Source of the DNA: Aphanothece sacrum FPU1
GTDB taxonomy: Bacteria; Cyanobacteriota; Cyanobacteriia; Cyanobacteriales; Microcystaceae
DNA length: 64,000 nt
Assembly (NCBI RefSeq): GCF_003864295.1
Contig: NZ_BDQK01000005.1
Span: 62,001 to 126,000 of the forward strand
Direction: 5' to 3'
The notes beneath the pieces are model-generated. The model saw only the letters and a list, made by a program, of their open reading frames with translations. It did not search any database and was not told where the DNA came from. Below, in pieces: positions 9,430 through 18,716 of this stretch. Each line of letters opens with the position of its first letter. Position 1 is the first letter of the stretch. Made by a program: the position numbers and the translations under genes.

Positions 9430-9572
9430 ATAAGAGACCTTAACTCGCTCAGATTTAAGCTATACAAACAAAGGTTGCCTACGCAACCTAAAATTTAGTC
9501 CGCGCTCGTCGGATTTAGTTTGTATAGGATAAGGCTTTAGCCTTTTATTCATTATTAACTTAGCATAGTTTG
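9430..9572. repeat. Interspersed palindromic repeat (copy 1)
   Basis: About 140 bp with short palindromes such as GGTTGCCTACGCAACC and segments GACCTTAACT and AAGGCTTTAGCC. The same element in inverted orientation lies at 23030-23165, where it splits a gene. It fills most of the 315-bp gap between pxcA and the next small gene. Confidence 0.75.
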
Positions 9573-9724
9573 TCCGGTAGAATCAATTTTTATAGGGGCC
9601 ATTCATAAATTGTGCCTACTTCTTTATTTATTAGAGTAATATTAAGAGTTAATTAATCTGGGTAAATATTGGAAAAAATGCGTTAGATTAACAGAGTAAT
9701 GGATTAATTTTCACCGAGACAATT

Positions 9725-9820
9725 ATGACAGTTGATCAACTCCTCTTATTAGTGGTTTTATTATTCCCAGGAATTCTTTTATCAGCGTTAGTGATGGGAA
9801 GTTTTGCTAAAGGTGGCTAA
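9725..9820 (+). CDS. 31-residue single-span membrane protein
   Basis: ATG to TAA encodes 31 residues: a short polar start (MTVDQ), a hydrophobic span of about 20 residues (LLLLVVLLFPGILLSALVMG) and a short basic tail (SFAKGG). Size and shape are those of the small subunits of cyanobacterial photosynthetic complexes. I cannot match it to a named Psb, Psa, Pet or Ndh subunit. It lies alone between a repeat and the DUF760 gene, with no strong Shine-Dalgarno. Confidence 0.5.
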   Translation: MTVDQLLLLVVLLFPGILLSALVMGSFAKGG

Positions 9821-9918
9821 ATTTTAGACAGAGAAAACCAGGGATAAGGAATTATTAACTAACGGATTGATGTTAGGGATAATAACTCTCCTTGTCCCCT
9901 ATAAATTTTGCCTCATCT

Positions 9919-10278
9919 TTAGTCTTTTTTCTGACGCTGAGGGGAGGGATTAGCACTTAATGACTCAGTATTAGATAAGTGAACTTCTAGGTTTTTTCGT
10001 TGTTCCATCTTACCGAGAAAATAACCTGTCATCATCGCTGAGGCCAAAAGATTGGCTAAATTTTCCCTATCTGTGGTAATTGAAATATTGAACTCTTCTG
10101 AAGGCAACATCCCCACTAACCCTTGTACATTTTGGGTAATGATCTGCTGGACTTCTGGACTAGCTGATTGAGCAATACGCGCTAAAGTGTCAGGGTGTTG
10201 TTGTTGTAAATACTGGATCAGTGCATTTGTGTCTTGTTCTTCTGGTTCAGAAGCGAAAAAGTCAAAATTGAATGCCAT
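9919..10278 (-). CDS. DUF760 family protein
   Basis: 119 residues. The DUF760 core is visible: NALIQYLQQQHPDTLARIAQ, then SPEVQQIITQNVQGLVGMLP, and LASAMMTGYFLGKMEQR at the C-terminal end of the domain. The family occurs in cyanobacteria and plastids; its function is unresolved. The tail is polar and rich in Ser, Asn and Pro. scpB lies upstream on the same strand, 83 bp away, so co-transcription is possible. Confidence 0.82.
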   Translation of the reverse strand: MAFNFDFFASEPEEQDTNALIQYLQQQHPDTLARIAQSASPEVQQIITQNVQGLVGMLPSEEFNISITTDRENLANLLASAMMTGYFLGKMEQRKNLEVHLSNTESLSANPSPQRQKKD

Positions 10279-10361
10279 TAGAACTCCAAAAATGGGGTTG
10301 ACTTATCTTCCACTGTTACATACTTCCCACTATAACCGCTACTGGGGAAAATCGGGAAAAA

Positions 10362-10829
10362 TTAGGGAGTTAGTTCAGATAGTTGATCGATCTCGAAATA
10401 CTGATGGAATTTTTCTGTGATTTCTAACCAATAGGAACGTCCTTGTCGTCGTTTACGAATAAAACCTAGTTCTACTAATTCCTGAACGTGCTGATAAGCA
10501 CTACTACCGCGCATTTCGATTAAATCTGTTTGTAGTATAGGATTTTTTAGGGCGATCGCGGCTAAAGTCCTTAAAGTGGCTGTTTTTAACTCTGCTGGAA
10601 TTAAATTATCCATCAGAGAGTCAAAGGTGGAACGTAGCTGTAAACTATAACCGTTTTCGGTTTCTACCACTTCTAAAGCACTATCTCGATAGGCATAGTC
10701 GGACATTAGTTCTATAATGGCTTCTTGAGCCGTTTCTAGTTCGCACTCAGCCCATTGGGCAATTTCATTTAAAGATAAGGGTTGCCCTTTAAGATAGAGA
10801 ATAGCTTCGATTTTAGTGACTAATTTCAT
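10362..10829 (-). CDS. scpB: Segregation and condensation protein B
   Basis: 155 residues with the tandem winged-helix layout of ScpB: KIEAILYLKGQPLSLNEIAQ at the start, then LKTATLRTLAAIALKNPILQTDLIEMRG and VQELVELGFIRKRRQGRSYWLEITEKF. ScpB binds ScpA and SMC in the bacterial condensin that organises chromosomes for segregation. No scpA is in the window. It is slightly shorter at the C-terminus than many ScpB proteins. Confidence 0.92.
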   Translation of the reverse strand: MKLVTKIEAILYLKGQPLSLNEIAQWAECELETAQEAIIELMSDYAYRDSALEVVETENGYSLQLRSTFDSLMDNLIPAELKTATLRTLAAIALKNPILQTDLIEMRGSSAYQHVQELVELGFIRKRRQGRSYWLEITEKFHQYFEIDQLSELTP

Positions 10830-10972
10830 CGTTATTTTAATTATACTTCAGAAAAAAGAGTTTGTGATCTCAGCAATATCAAGATGCTGATCAGAAATAT
10901 TTCGACTCTTAAGCGATCGCAATTTTAAAATAAACCCTTAGCTCATGTTTAGGGGTCATAAAATAAAGTGAG

Positions 10973-11031
10973 TCCCCTAGTTGTCTCTAGGGGACATCTC
11001 AAAACAGTATCTAATAGGAGTTTAACCCATG
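10973..11031 (+). promoter_or_regulatory. Leader with hairpin, duplicated at 11436-11480
   Basis: TCCCCTAG and CTAGGGGA form a stem at about 10973-10996, followed by a 45-nt leader (10987-11031) that carries the ribosome-binding site TAGGAG and the start codon. A 43/45-identical copy precedes the next gene at 11436-11480. Either a shared post-transcriptional signal or a relic of duplication. Confidence 0.55.
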
Positions 11032-11421
11032 AGCGAACCTACTACCGTCACGTATTCCATAGCAGAAGTCCTTAAACGCATCGAGGACAAGCTAGACAGG
11101 ATGGATGAGAAGTTTGAGGCGAAACTAGACAGGATGGATGAGAAGTTTAAGGAGAAACTAGACAGGATGGATGAGAAGTTTGAGGCGAAACTAGACACCC
11201 TCCAAAAAGAAGTTATCCAGAAAATAGACAAGCAATCAGAAGAAATCACAACAATTAAAGCCACTTTACAGGCACAACAGCCATTAATTCAGAAAATACC
11301 TGATTTAGCCGAAAAAGTAGGGGAATTAAAGAACTGGAGACAAATCGTCATCATTGCGATAACAGCCCTCATTAGTGGTTCAATCACTTGGGTTATTCGA
11401 GGGGGAACCTTTAAACCTTAA
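11029..11421 (+). CDS. Small coiled-coil protein with C-terminal membrane anchor (11-residue repeats)
   Basis: 130 residues. Residues about 20-55 are three tandem copies of an 11-residue unit (KLDRMDEKFEA, KLDRMDEKFKE, KLDRMDEKFEA), matched by exact 33-nt DNA repeats; this is a hendecad coiled coil. A conserved segment (LQAQQPLIQKIPDLAEKVGELKN) and one membrane span (VIIAITALISGSITWVI) follow. A close paralogue at 53507-53845 keeps the last 70 residues but has a heptad coil. Function unknown. ATAGGAG lies 8 nt upstream. Confidence 0.75.
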   Translation: MSEPTTVTYSIAEVLKRIEDKLDRMDEKFEAKLDRMDEKFKEKLDRMDEKFEAKLDTLQKEVIQKIDKQSEEITTIKATLQAQQPLIQKIPDLAEKVGELKNWRQIVIIAITALISGSITWVIRGGTFKP

Positions 11422-11435
11422 CCATTAGCGGCCAA

Positions 11436-11480
11436 CTAGGGGACATCTCGAAACAGTATCTAATAGGAGTTTAACCGATG
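11436..11480 (+). promoter_or_regulatory. Second copy of the duplicated leader
   Basis: Near-identical (two mismatches) to 10987-11031, including the TAGGAG ribosome-binding site and spacing to the ATG. Unlike copy 1 it lacks the left arm of the hairpin. Confidence 0.6.
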
Positions 11481-11747
11481 AATGAAGATAGATTAGCTAG
11501 AATTGAAAAGATTGTTGAATCGAATGCTAAATCGATTCAAGCCCTAAGTGATGCAGTAGCACAAGATCGAAAAGAATGGGCGCGGGATCGTCACCATATT
11601 TTTGATTGGATGTCTCGTTTAGCAGCAGCGCAAAGAGACTTTTATGAAGTTCAGTCCGACTATATTCGTCACATTGAAACCATAGAAGATCGTCTCGCGA
11701 CAATCCTTGAAAGGTTTTCCCCAGAAGAAAAAGAGGATCAAACATAA
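11478..11747 (+). CDS. Small soluble coiled-coil protein
   Basis: 89 residues, highly charged and helical. The start is RLARIEKIVESNAKSIQALSDAV and the end HIETIEDRLATILERFSPEEK, with a Trp-containing middle (RKEWARDRHHIFDWMSR). No membrane span. It lies 56 bp behind the hendecad gene and carries a copy of that gene's leader, so the two may be co-regulated. I recognise no characterised family. Confidence 0.6.
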   Translation: MNEDRLARIEKIVESNAKSIQALSDAVAQDRKEWARDRHHIFDWMSRLAAAQRDFYEVQSDYIRHIETIEDRLATILERFSPEEKEDQT

Positions 11748-11853
11748 CCGCCAGTTGCGTGGCTACCATGCCACTCTTAACTTAGCCGCTTCAAGTATCA
11801 ATAATCAATATTATACAAAAGCGATCACTGTTTGAGCTATCGGAGTAAAATTG

Positions 11854-12927
11854 ATGGATCAATTTTCTCATTCATCTACTGTGGATATTCGGACTTGTGG
11901 AATTAATCTTAATCATTGGTATGTGGTGGCCCGTAATATAGAAGTTACGGCTCAACCTTTAGAAGTTCTTCTATGGCATGATCCTATTGTACTCTATCGG
12001 GATGAAATAGGAAAAGTTCATGGTTTAGAAAATCGTTGTCCTCATCGTCAAGTAAAATTAAGTGAGGGAAAAGTTGTCAAAAATTCCTTAGAATGTGCTT
12101 ATCACGGTTGGCAATTTAATGAGGAAGGACATTGTACTTTTATTCCTTATTTAACCGAAAAACAAAAAATACCTAATTGTCAAATTTATGCTTATCCCGT
12201 CCAAGAATTAGATGGATTTATTTGGTTATTTCCAGGGGATAAAAATGAGCTAGAACGCAATAAAATTAAACCAATGGGAGTTATGGAATGGGAACATCTT
12301 AATTATATTGCAACTGTTTCTCAGATTGAGTGTCGAGGACATTTTTCTTTTTTAATTGAGAATTTAATGGATATGTATCATGGACATTTACATGAGAATT
12401 ATCAAGCTTGGACTGATGCTCAATTAAAAAAAGTATCAGTAAATGAACATGAAATAAAAGCCTTATATGAAGCCCAAAGTTATTATAAAATTGATAAAAT
12501 ATGGTCAATTTTTCAGTTATTTTTTCCCAGTTTACGGCGATTACATTCTGAACCATTAGAAGTCATTTATTTATATCCTCATTGGATTTCAAGTTTAGGG
12601 AATGATTTTAAAATTTATTGTTTATTGTGTCCAGTAAATGAAACTTATACTAAAGCTTATTTGATTCATTTTACCTCATTAAACTCTTTTTGGCGACTAC
12701 ATAAATTACCGAAATGGTTCCGCCAGTTTATCAAAAATAGTTTATTTGGAACTGCCCAAAAAATGTTAGATGGTTTAGTCAGACAAGATATCAAAATGAT
12801 TGAACAAGAACAAGAGTCTTATTTAGGAAATTCTCAACGTAGAACCTATGAAGTAAATCCTACTATTAGCCAAGTACAAAAGTTGATTAAACAACAATTA
12901 TCAGAAAAATTAGATAAACTAAAGTAA
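11854..12927 (+). CDS. Rieske-type non-haem iron oxygenase
   Basis: 357 residues. The Rieske cluster motif C-P-H-R...C-A-Y-H-G-W is at about residues 67-90. A mononuclear iron motif of the form ENLMDMYHGHLHE is at about 170-182. Such enzymes hydroxylate or cleave rings using electrons from ferredoxin. The cyanobacterial subgroup resembles pheophorbide a oxygenase/PaO-like proteins, but the substrate is not known here. The ATG at 11854 is chosen with GGAG 8 nt upstream; a TTG directly before it also reads in frame. purN follows after 21 nt. Confidence 0.85.
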   Translation: MDQFSHSSTVDIRTCGINLNHWYVVARNIEVTAQPLEVLLWHDPIVLYRDEIGKVHGLENRCPHRQVKLSEGKVVKNSLECAYHGWQFNEEGHCTFIPYLTEKQKIPNCQIYAYPVQELDGFIWLFPGDKNELERNKIKPMGVMEWEHLNYIATVSQIECRGHFSFLIENLMDMYHGHLHENYQAWTDAQLKKVSVNEHEIKALYEAQSYYKIDKIWSIFQLFFPSLRRLHSEPLEVIYLYPHWISSLGNDFKIYCLLCPVNETYTKAYLIHFTSLNSFWRLHKLPKWFRQFIKNSLFGTAQKMLDGLVRQDIKMIEQEQESYLGNSQRRTYEVNPTISQVQKLIKQQLSEKLDKLK

Positions 12928-12948
12928 GCCAATTATAACGTAACAGCT

Positions 12949-13617
12949 ATGGTTTTTTCTGATAATTGTATTCCTAATTTTATCTCACCCCAATTATCTC
13001 CAGAGAAACTCAAATTAGAAAATCCTTTAAAATTAGGTGTATTAGCATCGGGAAGCGGCAGTAATTTTGAAGTCATTGTAAAAGCGATAGAAAAGGAAGA
13101 ACTTAATGCAGAAATTCCGATTTTGATCTATAATAATCCTAAAGCCAAGGTTAAAGAAAGAGCGCAAAGGTTGAAAATTCCTACGATTCTCCTGAACCAT
13201 CGAGAGTTTAAGCAACGAGAAGACTTAGACAAAAAAATTGTCGAGGTTTTTCAGGAGCATCAAGTAGAATGGGTTATTATGGCTGGTTGGATGCGAGTGA
13301 TTACACCCATTTTATTAGAGGCATTTCCTAACCGAGTGATTAATATTCATCCGAGTTTATTACCTAGTTTTAAAGGAATTAACGCCGTAGAACAAGCTTT
13401 AAAAGCAGGGGTAAAAATTACCGGATGTACAGTTCATCTTGCTAGTTTAGAAGTGGATAGTGGGCCAATTTTAATGCAAGCTGCTGTCCCTATTTTAGCT
13501 GATGATACTCCTGAAACATTGCACGCTAGAATTCAAGTACAAGAACATAAAATTTTTCCTCAAGCCATTGCTTTAGCAGCTAAAAATGCCTTTAATTCTA
13601 TTAACCTTGTAAATTAA
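12949..13617 (+). CDS. purN: Phosphoribosylglycinamide formyltransferase
   Basis: 222 residues. PurN transfers a formyl group from 10-formyltetrahydrofolate to GAR in purine synthesis. The substrate-binding start LGVLASGSGSNFEVIVKA, the catalytic region VINIHPSLLPSFKGINA and TGCTVHLASLEVDSGPIL are clear, including the catalytic Asn-His-Asp set. A ~25-residue N-terminal extension precedes the fold. It lies 21 nt downstream of the Rieske gene and is followed after about 29 nt by the hydrolase gene, so the three probably share a transcript. Confidence 0.95.
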   Translation: MVFSDNCIPNFISPQLSPEKLKLENPLKLGVLASGSGSNFEVIVKAIEKEELNAEIPILIYNNPKAKVKERAQRLKIPTILLNHREFKQREDLDKKIVEVFQEHQVEWVIMAGWMRVITPILLEAFPNRVINIHPSLLPSFKGINAVEQALKAGVKITGCTVHLASLEVDSGPILMQAAVPILADDTPETLHARIQVQEHKIFPQAIALAAKNAFNSINLVN

Positions 13618-13646
13618 CCAGACAATTGTTAGAAACCCCAGATACA

Positions 13647-14564
13647 ATGAACGAATCTCCTGATTATATTCTTTTTGCTCAACATGGATGGGCAGATACT
13701 AATGAAGGAATTAGCCAATTAGCTGTTGCTTTAGCCTCTCCTAAAGCCGAGGTTATTTGTCCTAATTTAGGATGGTTAAAAACTTGGTTAAGAATTAAAG
13801 ATCTTATCGAAATTGTCGAACAAAACAATCAAGAAATTCTCTTAAAATATCCCGATACACCTTGGAGAATTATTGGTCATTCTATGGGGGGATTAATTTG
13901 GCTAGAAGTGCTAAATCAACATCCTGAATGGTGGTCAAAAGTTGAATCTTTAGTTCTTATTGCTTCACCTGTAGGCGGTTCAGATTTAGCGAGAATGATT
14001 GATCCCCTACAAATTGGACTGGGAATTGCTAAAGATTTAGGCAAAAATCGCCGATGGATGGCGGAAAAAATTGCTAAAGTAATTCCTACTTTAAGCATTG
14101 CTGGAAATATTAATTATGGAAGTGATGGAACCATTCCCGTAGAAAGCACTAAATTTTCTTGGGGTCATTGTATTTGCTTAGACCGATTGTCTCATGTTCA
14201 ACTAAAAAATGATCCCCAATTAGTAGAAGTGATTCAAAGCTTTTGGCAAAAATCTCCAACACCGGTCGAACTTCAAGAAAATTTTACCACCAAATTAATT
14301 AATCGGTTGCATTTAATTCCAGGAATGACAGATGCTCATCAGAGAGATTTTGAGAAAGCTAAAATTTATATGTTATTTGAAAATAGAGTCAGTATTAGAC
14401 TATGGCAAACTCCCATGAATGTCCTTTATCTTTTTTTGGCAAATCATCGAGAAGAATGTCTCTATTCCGGATTAGTGGGTTGGGTACACGCAGAAGAATT
14501 AAAAAAAGCTCTCGAAGAAATTCATCAAGATTATTATGAATTTGTGATTCATGGACTTGAGTAA
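13647..14564 (+). CDS. Alpha/beta-hydrolase fold protein
   Basis: About 305 residues. The nucleophile elbow is G-H-S-M-G (WRIIGHSMGGLIWLEVL, near residue 80), followed by LVLIASPVGGSDL. An Asp in NYGSDGTIP and a His in LDRLSHVQL could complete the triad. Substrate unknown. The C-terminal ~80 residues (MTDAHQRDFEKAKIYMLFENRVS) are an extra segment with no catalytic motif. The ATG at 13647 is preferred to a TTG at 13626. It follows purN closely. Confidence 0.75.
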   Translation: MNESPDYILFAQHGWADTNEGISQLAVALASPKAEVICPNLGWLKTWLRIKDLIEIVEQNNQEILLKYPDTPWRIIGHSMGGLIWLEVLNQHPEWWSKVESLVLIASPVGGSDLARMIDPLQIGLGIAKDLGKNRRWMAEKIAKVIPTLSIAGNINYGSDGTIPVESTKFSWGHCICLDRLSHVQLKNDPQLVEVIQSFWQKSPTPVELQENFTTKLINRLHLIPGMTDAHQRDFEKAKIYMLFENRVSIRLWQTPMNVLYLFLANHREECLYSGLVGWVHAEELKKALEEIHQDYYEFVIHGLE

Positions 14565-14795
14565 AATCTAACAAAATCTGAAAGGGTGATCGAGGTGTTG
14601 AGTTTTCTCATCTCAACCCAACCGACTTGTCCCCTAAAAGAGTTAGCATAGGCCAAGGAGAGATCAAGGATGAGAAAATTACCCTAATAATTAATTTTTG
14701 ATAAATATTTATGTTAACTTCTTAGAAGGGAGTTATCCTAGCCTATCCATTGGTTAGTTTGGTTCCCTAATGACGAAACTATCTCTGTTAGAACG

Positions 14796-15701
14796 TTGTA
14801 CACTCGATTATCAATCTGTCTTTATATCTATGATCACTCTATCGCTCAGACTTTAACCAAGATTTTGAGCGACGAACCCTATAGTCTTCATTCGGTGAGT
14901 TCTACGGCCGAGTTACTTGATTTTGTCGATAGTAATAGTGAAACTATAGACTGTCTGATCATTCTACGAACTCCCGATGTTTTACCCTTGTTTAATCAAT
15001 TGTATGAGCAAGGAACCCTTTTACCTGTGGTAATTCTTGAATCAGAGTCCCAAGAAGAAAAACCATTAGTTTATGGAGAATGCCCGAAATTTTTGTATCA
15101 TAGTGCAGAAGTTCATCATCGGGCGACCAATCTTACTAAGATTCGGAAAGTGATTGATCATGGGATCACTCAGTTTCTTCACTTAGGGCCGAGTTGTTCT
15201 TTGAGTGATCGGCCAGTTTCTTCACAAAAGAAACCACCATCGGAACATCAACCGAGTTTGTTGCTGTTACAACAGCGTCGTTTAGCGGAAAAATTGAAAG
15301 AAAGATTAGGATATTTGGGGGTATATTATAAGCGAAATCCTAAATATTTTTACCGCAATTTTTCTCAAGGAGAGAAACAAGAACTTATCAAGGAATTGAA
15401 GATTGCCTATCGAGAAATTTTGCTTAATTACTTTGATCAAAATACTGATATTAATCAAGAGATTGATCAGTTTGTGAATCAAGCTTTTTTTTCTGATATT
15501 TCCGTTTCCCAAGTTTTAGAAATTCATATGGAGTTAATGGATGAATTTTCTCAACAACTTAAATTAGAAGGACGTAGCGAAGAAATTTTGTTAGATTACC
15601 GTTTAACTATTATTGATGTTTTAGCTCATTTAGGAGAAATGTATCGCCGTTCCATTCCCAGAGGAGATATTTTATTTGATTTACTCTATCATATAGATTA
15701 A
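14796..15701 (+). CDS. kaiA: Circadian clock protein KaiA
   Basis: 301 residues, the normal length. The N-terminal pseudo-receiver domain (about 1-135) has no phosphoacceptor pattern. The C-terminal KaiC-binding four-helix domain is conserved: LLLLQQRRLAEKLKERLGYLG, KRNPKYFYRNF, and LGEMYRRSIPRGDILF. KaiA stimulates KaiC autophosphorylation by binding its C-terminal A-loop. No ATG lies near the start; the TTG at 14796 is the best-placed start, and codons upstream remain open, so the exact start is uncertain. kaiB follows after 68 nt. Confidence 0.95.
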   Translation: MYTRLSICLYIYDHSIAQTLTKILSDEPYSLHSVSSTAELLDFVDSNSETIDCLIILRTPDVLPLFNQLYEQGTLLPVVILESESQEEKPLVYGECPKFLYHSAEVHHRATNLTKIRKVIDHGITQFLHLGPSCSLSDRPVSSQKKPPSEHQPSLLLLQQRRLAEKLKERLGYLGVYYKRNPKYFYRNFSQGEKQELIKELKIAYREILLNYFDQNTDINQEIDQFVNQAFFSDISVSQVLEIHMELMDEFSQQLKLEGRSEEILLDYRLTIIDVLAHLGEMYRRSIPRGDILFDLLYHID

Positions 15702-15769
15702 GTTAAGTATCATTTATAATTGGTTTAACTTGAATTACTTTCTTCACAAATTTTCCTGATATTAAAGCA

Positions 15770-16084
15770 ATGATTAACTTTAAAAAAACTTATGTTTTGA
15801 AGCTTTATGTGGCAGGGAATACCCCTAACTCAGTGCGAGCTTTAAAAACATTGAAAACTATCCTTGAAGATGAATTTAAGGGAGTTTATGCTCTCAAAGT
15901 GATTGATGTTCTTAAAAATCCTCAACTGGCCGAAGAAGATAAAATATTGGCTACCCCTACTTTAGCTAAAATTTTACCCCCTCCAGTCCGTAAAATCATT
16001 GGGGATCTTTCGGATAGAGAAAAAGTTCTAATTGGGTTAGATCTTCTCTATGAAGAAATCAGAGAACGGGAGAATGAACTCTAA
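15770..16084 (+). CDS. kaiB: Circadian clock protein KaiB
   Basis: 104 residues, typical length. The thioredoxin-like fold-switching core is visible: [21 protein letters not shown], then [21 protein letters not shown]. KaiB binds the KaiC CI ring at night and sequesters KaiA. It precedes kaiC by 99 nt; the usual kaiBC operon arrangement is kept. Confidence 0.97.
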   Translation: MINFKKTYVLKLYVAGNTPNSVRALKTLKTILEDEFKGVYALKVIDVLKNPQLAEEDKILATPTLAKILPPPVRKIIGDLSDREKVLIGLDLLYEEIRERENEL

Positions 16085-16183
16085 TTCTGTAAGCAGATAA
16101 TTCCTTAAGTTTATTTTTCTTTATCTTAATTTTCCATCTGTTTTCATCAATAAAATTCAAAAGTATCTTTAATTAACATAACA

Positions 16184-17752
16184 ATGAATCAAAAGATTCC
16201 TAACGGACCACAAAATAAAGAACCTTCTCCTAAAGGAGTCCGAAAAATGCGGACTATGATTGAAGGATTTGATGAAATTACTCATGGAGGTTTACCCATT
16301 GGAAGAACCACCTTGGTGAGTGGAACCTCAGGAACAGGGAAAACTTTACTGGCCATTCAATTTCTTTATCAGGGAATCAAATATTTTGATCAGCCAGGAT
16401 TATTTGTTACCTTTGAAGAATCCCCTACTGATATTGTACAAAATGCTTATAGTTTTGGTTGGGATTTACAAGAACTAATTGATGAGGGGAAATTTTTTAT
16501 TCTTGATGCTTCTCCCGATCCTGAAGGACAAGAAGTGGTCGGAAGTTTTGATTTATCTGCTTTAATTGAACGTGTTCAATATGCAATTAATAAGTATAAA
16601 GCTAAGTTAGTTTCTATTGATTCAGTGACCGCTATTTTTCAACAATATGATGCTGCTTCAGTAGTAAGACGAGAAATTTTTCGTCTGGTGGCCCGATTAA
16701 AACTTCTACAAGTTACCTCTATTATGACCACTGAGCGAATAGAAGAATATGGTCAGGTTGCTCGATTTGGAGTAGAAGAATTTGTCTCCGATAATGTTGT
16801 TATTGTGCGCAATGTTTTAGAAGGAGAACGTCGTCGCAGAACCGCAGAAATCCTTAAGCTTCGGGGAACTACTCACATGAAAGGAGAATATCCTTTTACC
16901 ATTACCAATGATGGGATTAATATCTTTCCTCTGGGGGCTATGCGTTTGACTCAACGTTCTTCTAATGCGCGAATTTCTTCGGGGGTTAAAACTTTAGATG
17001 AAATGTGTGGAGGCGGCTTTTTTAAAGATTCTATTATTTTGGCAACTGGAGCTACAGGAACGGGTAAAACTTTATTGGTGAGTAAGTTTTTAGAAGAAGG
17101 TTGTCGTCAAGGAGAAAGAGCAATTTTATTTGCTTATGAAGAGTCTCGGGCTCAATTATCTCGTAATGCGTTTTCTTGGGGCATTGATTTTGAAGAAATG
17201 GAACGCAAAGGACTTTTAAAACTTTTATGTACTTATCCAGAATCTGCTGGTTTAGAAGACCATTTACAGATTATTAAATCGGAGATTTCTGAGTTTAAAC
17301 CTAGTCGTATTGCTATTGACTCTTTATCTGCTTTAGCTAGAGGAGTTACCAATAATGCTTTTCGTCAATTTGTGATTGGGGTTACAGGTTACGCTAAACA
17401 AGAAGAAATTACCGGATTTTTTACGAATACAACTGATAAATTTATGGGGGCCCATTCAATTACAGAATCCCATATTTCTACAATTACCGATACAATTTTA
17501 ATGTTGCAATATGTAGAAATTCGAGGAGAAATGTCACGGGCCATTAATGTATTTAAAATGCGTGGTTCTTGGCATGATAAAGGAATTCGAGAATATATGA
17601 TTAATCAGCATGGGCCTATTATTCAAGATTCTTTCCGTAATTATGAACGAATTATTAGTGGTTCCCCCAGTCGTATTACTGTTGATGAAAAGAGTGAATT
17701 ATCTCGTATTGTTCGCGGTGTAAAAGATAAGCGTGAGGAGGATAAATTATAA
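16184..17752 (+). CDS. kaiC: Circadian clock ATPase/kinase KaiC
   Basis: 522 residues with duplicated RecA-like halves. CI Walker A is GTSGTGKT at about 47-54; CII Walker A is GATGTGKT. The phosphorylation pair corresponding to Ser431-Thr432 of Synechococcus is Ser432-Thr433 (SHISTITDT). The C-terminal A-loop region and tail are present. It forms the hexameric core of the clock. The stop overlaps by 6 nt the 3' end of the convergent rsmH gene. Confidence 0.98.
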   Translation: MNQKIPNGPQNKEPSPKGVRKMRTMIEGFDEITHGGLPIGRTTLVSGTSGTGKTLLAIQFLYQGIKYFDQPGLFVTFEESPTDIVQNAYSFGWDLQELIDEGKFFILDASPDPEGQEVVGSFDLSALIERVQYAINKYKAKLVSIDSVTAIFQQYDAASVVRREIFRLVARLKLLQVTSIMTTERIEEYGQVARFGVEEFVSDNVVIVRNVLEGERRRRTAEILKLRGTTHMKGEYPFTITNDGINIFPLGAMRLTQRSSNARISSGVKTLDEMCGGGFFKDSIILATGATGTGKTLLVSKFLEEGCRQGERAILFAYEESRAQLSRNAFSWGIDFEEMERKGLLKLLCTYPESAGLEDHLQIIKSEISEFKPSRIAIDSLSALARGVTNNAFRQFVIGVTGYAKQEEITGFFTNTTDKFMGAHSITESHISTITDTILMLQYVEIRGEMSRAINVFKMRGSWHDKGIREYMINQHGPIIQDSFRNYERIISGSPSRITVDEKSELSRIVRGVKDKREEDKL

Positions 17753-18616
17753 TTTTTGTGCTACTCTAAGTTTAGCGGAACGAGAACGGGGGTTTTTTTC
17801 TTGTTCTTCCGGTTGAGAAATCAAGGGTTTTTTGGTAATAATAGTCAGTAAAGGAGAGTCCCGAAAACCATATTTAACAATACGATCTTCGAGACTATGA
17901 AAACTAATAATAACAATGCGTCCCCCAGGAATTAATAATTGAGGAGATTTTTCAATAAAACGTTCTAAAGAAGATAATTCCTCATTAACGGCAATGCGTA
18001 AACCTTGGAAAACACGAGTGGCCGGATGAATTCGACCATAACGATATTTAGCAGGGACAACTCTCGCTATCGCCTCCGCTAATTGGGTGGTAGTATCAAA
18101 AGGCCTTTGTTCAACGATACGCCTTGCAATGCGTCGTGAGAGTCTTTCCTCTCCATAACGATAAAATATATCAGCCAAGGCTGTTTCTTGCCAATGATTG
18201 ATAATTTCTGCAGCAGTCAGAGACTGAGATTGATCCATACGCATATCTAGGGGGCCATCATGACGAAAACTAAAGCCTCGTTTGGGTACATCTAATTGAG
18301 GAGAACTAACCCCTAAATCCGCAATAATTCCCTCAAATTTGGTATTTTTAGGTTGATAGTCAGCAAAATTGCCTTGCCAAATCTGTAAACGTTCCGTACC
18401 AAGTTCGGCCAAATTTTCTTTAGCTTCGGCGATCGCTTGTTGATCTCGATCAATACCTGTGACATGGACATCGCGAAACTGAGACAAAATTAAACGACTA
18501 TGACCCCCACGTCCGAGAGTAGCATCTAAATAATGTCCCCCAGGACAAATTTGTAAACCGTCTATAACTTCTTGACATAATACAGGAATATGGGTAGGAG
18601 AGGAGGATTGATTCAT
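17747..18616 (-). CDS. rsmH: 16S rRNA (cytosine(1402)-N(4))-methyltransferase
   Basis: 289 residues. RsmH uses SAM to methylate C1402 in the ribosomal P site. Family marks: [56 protein letters not shown], and the terminal [13 protein letters not shown]. The ATG at 18616 is preferred over one at 18658 because the family starts close to HIPVL. It is convergent with kaiC and not in the usual division cluster. Confidence 0.95.
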   Translation of the reverse strand: MNQSSSPTHIPVLCQEVIDGLQICPGGHYLDATLGRGGHSRLILSQFRDVHVTGIDRDQQAIAEAKENLAELGTERLQIWQGNFADYQPKNTKFEGIIADLGVSSPQLDVPKRGFSFRHDGPLDMRMDQSQSLTAAEIINHWQETALADIFYRYGEERLSRRIARRIVEQRPFDTTTQLAEAIARVVPAKYRYGRIHPATRVFQGLRIAVNEELSSLERFIEKSPQLLIPGGRIVIISFHSLEDRIVKYGFRDSPLLTIITKKPLISQPEEQEKNPRSRSAKLRVAQKL

Positions 18617-18716
18617 ATTAATTGTTTCAAGGAACTTATAATGCTTAAAATAATTCAAAAAAATGAGAAACCCAGGCGGGGATTTCGATATTATTATATA
18701 TTTGGCGGCTCAACGC

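Noticed and set aside
11022-11264. Antisense frame rich in Ser and Phe
   Set aside because: It mirrors the 33-nt repeats of the coiled-coil gene and has no independent support.
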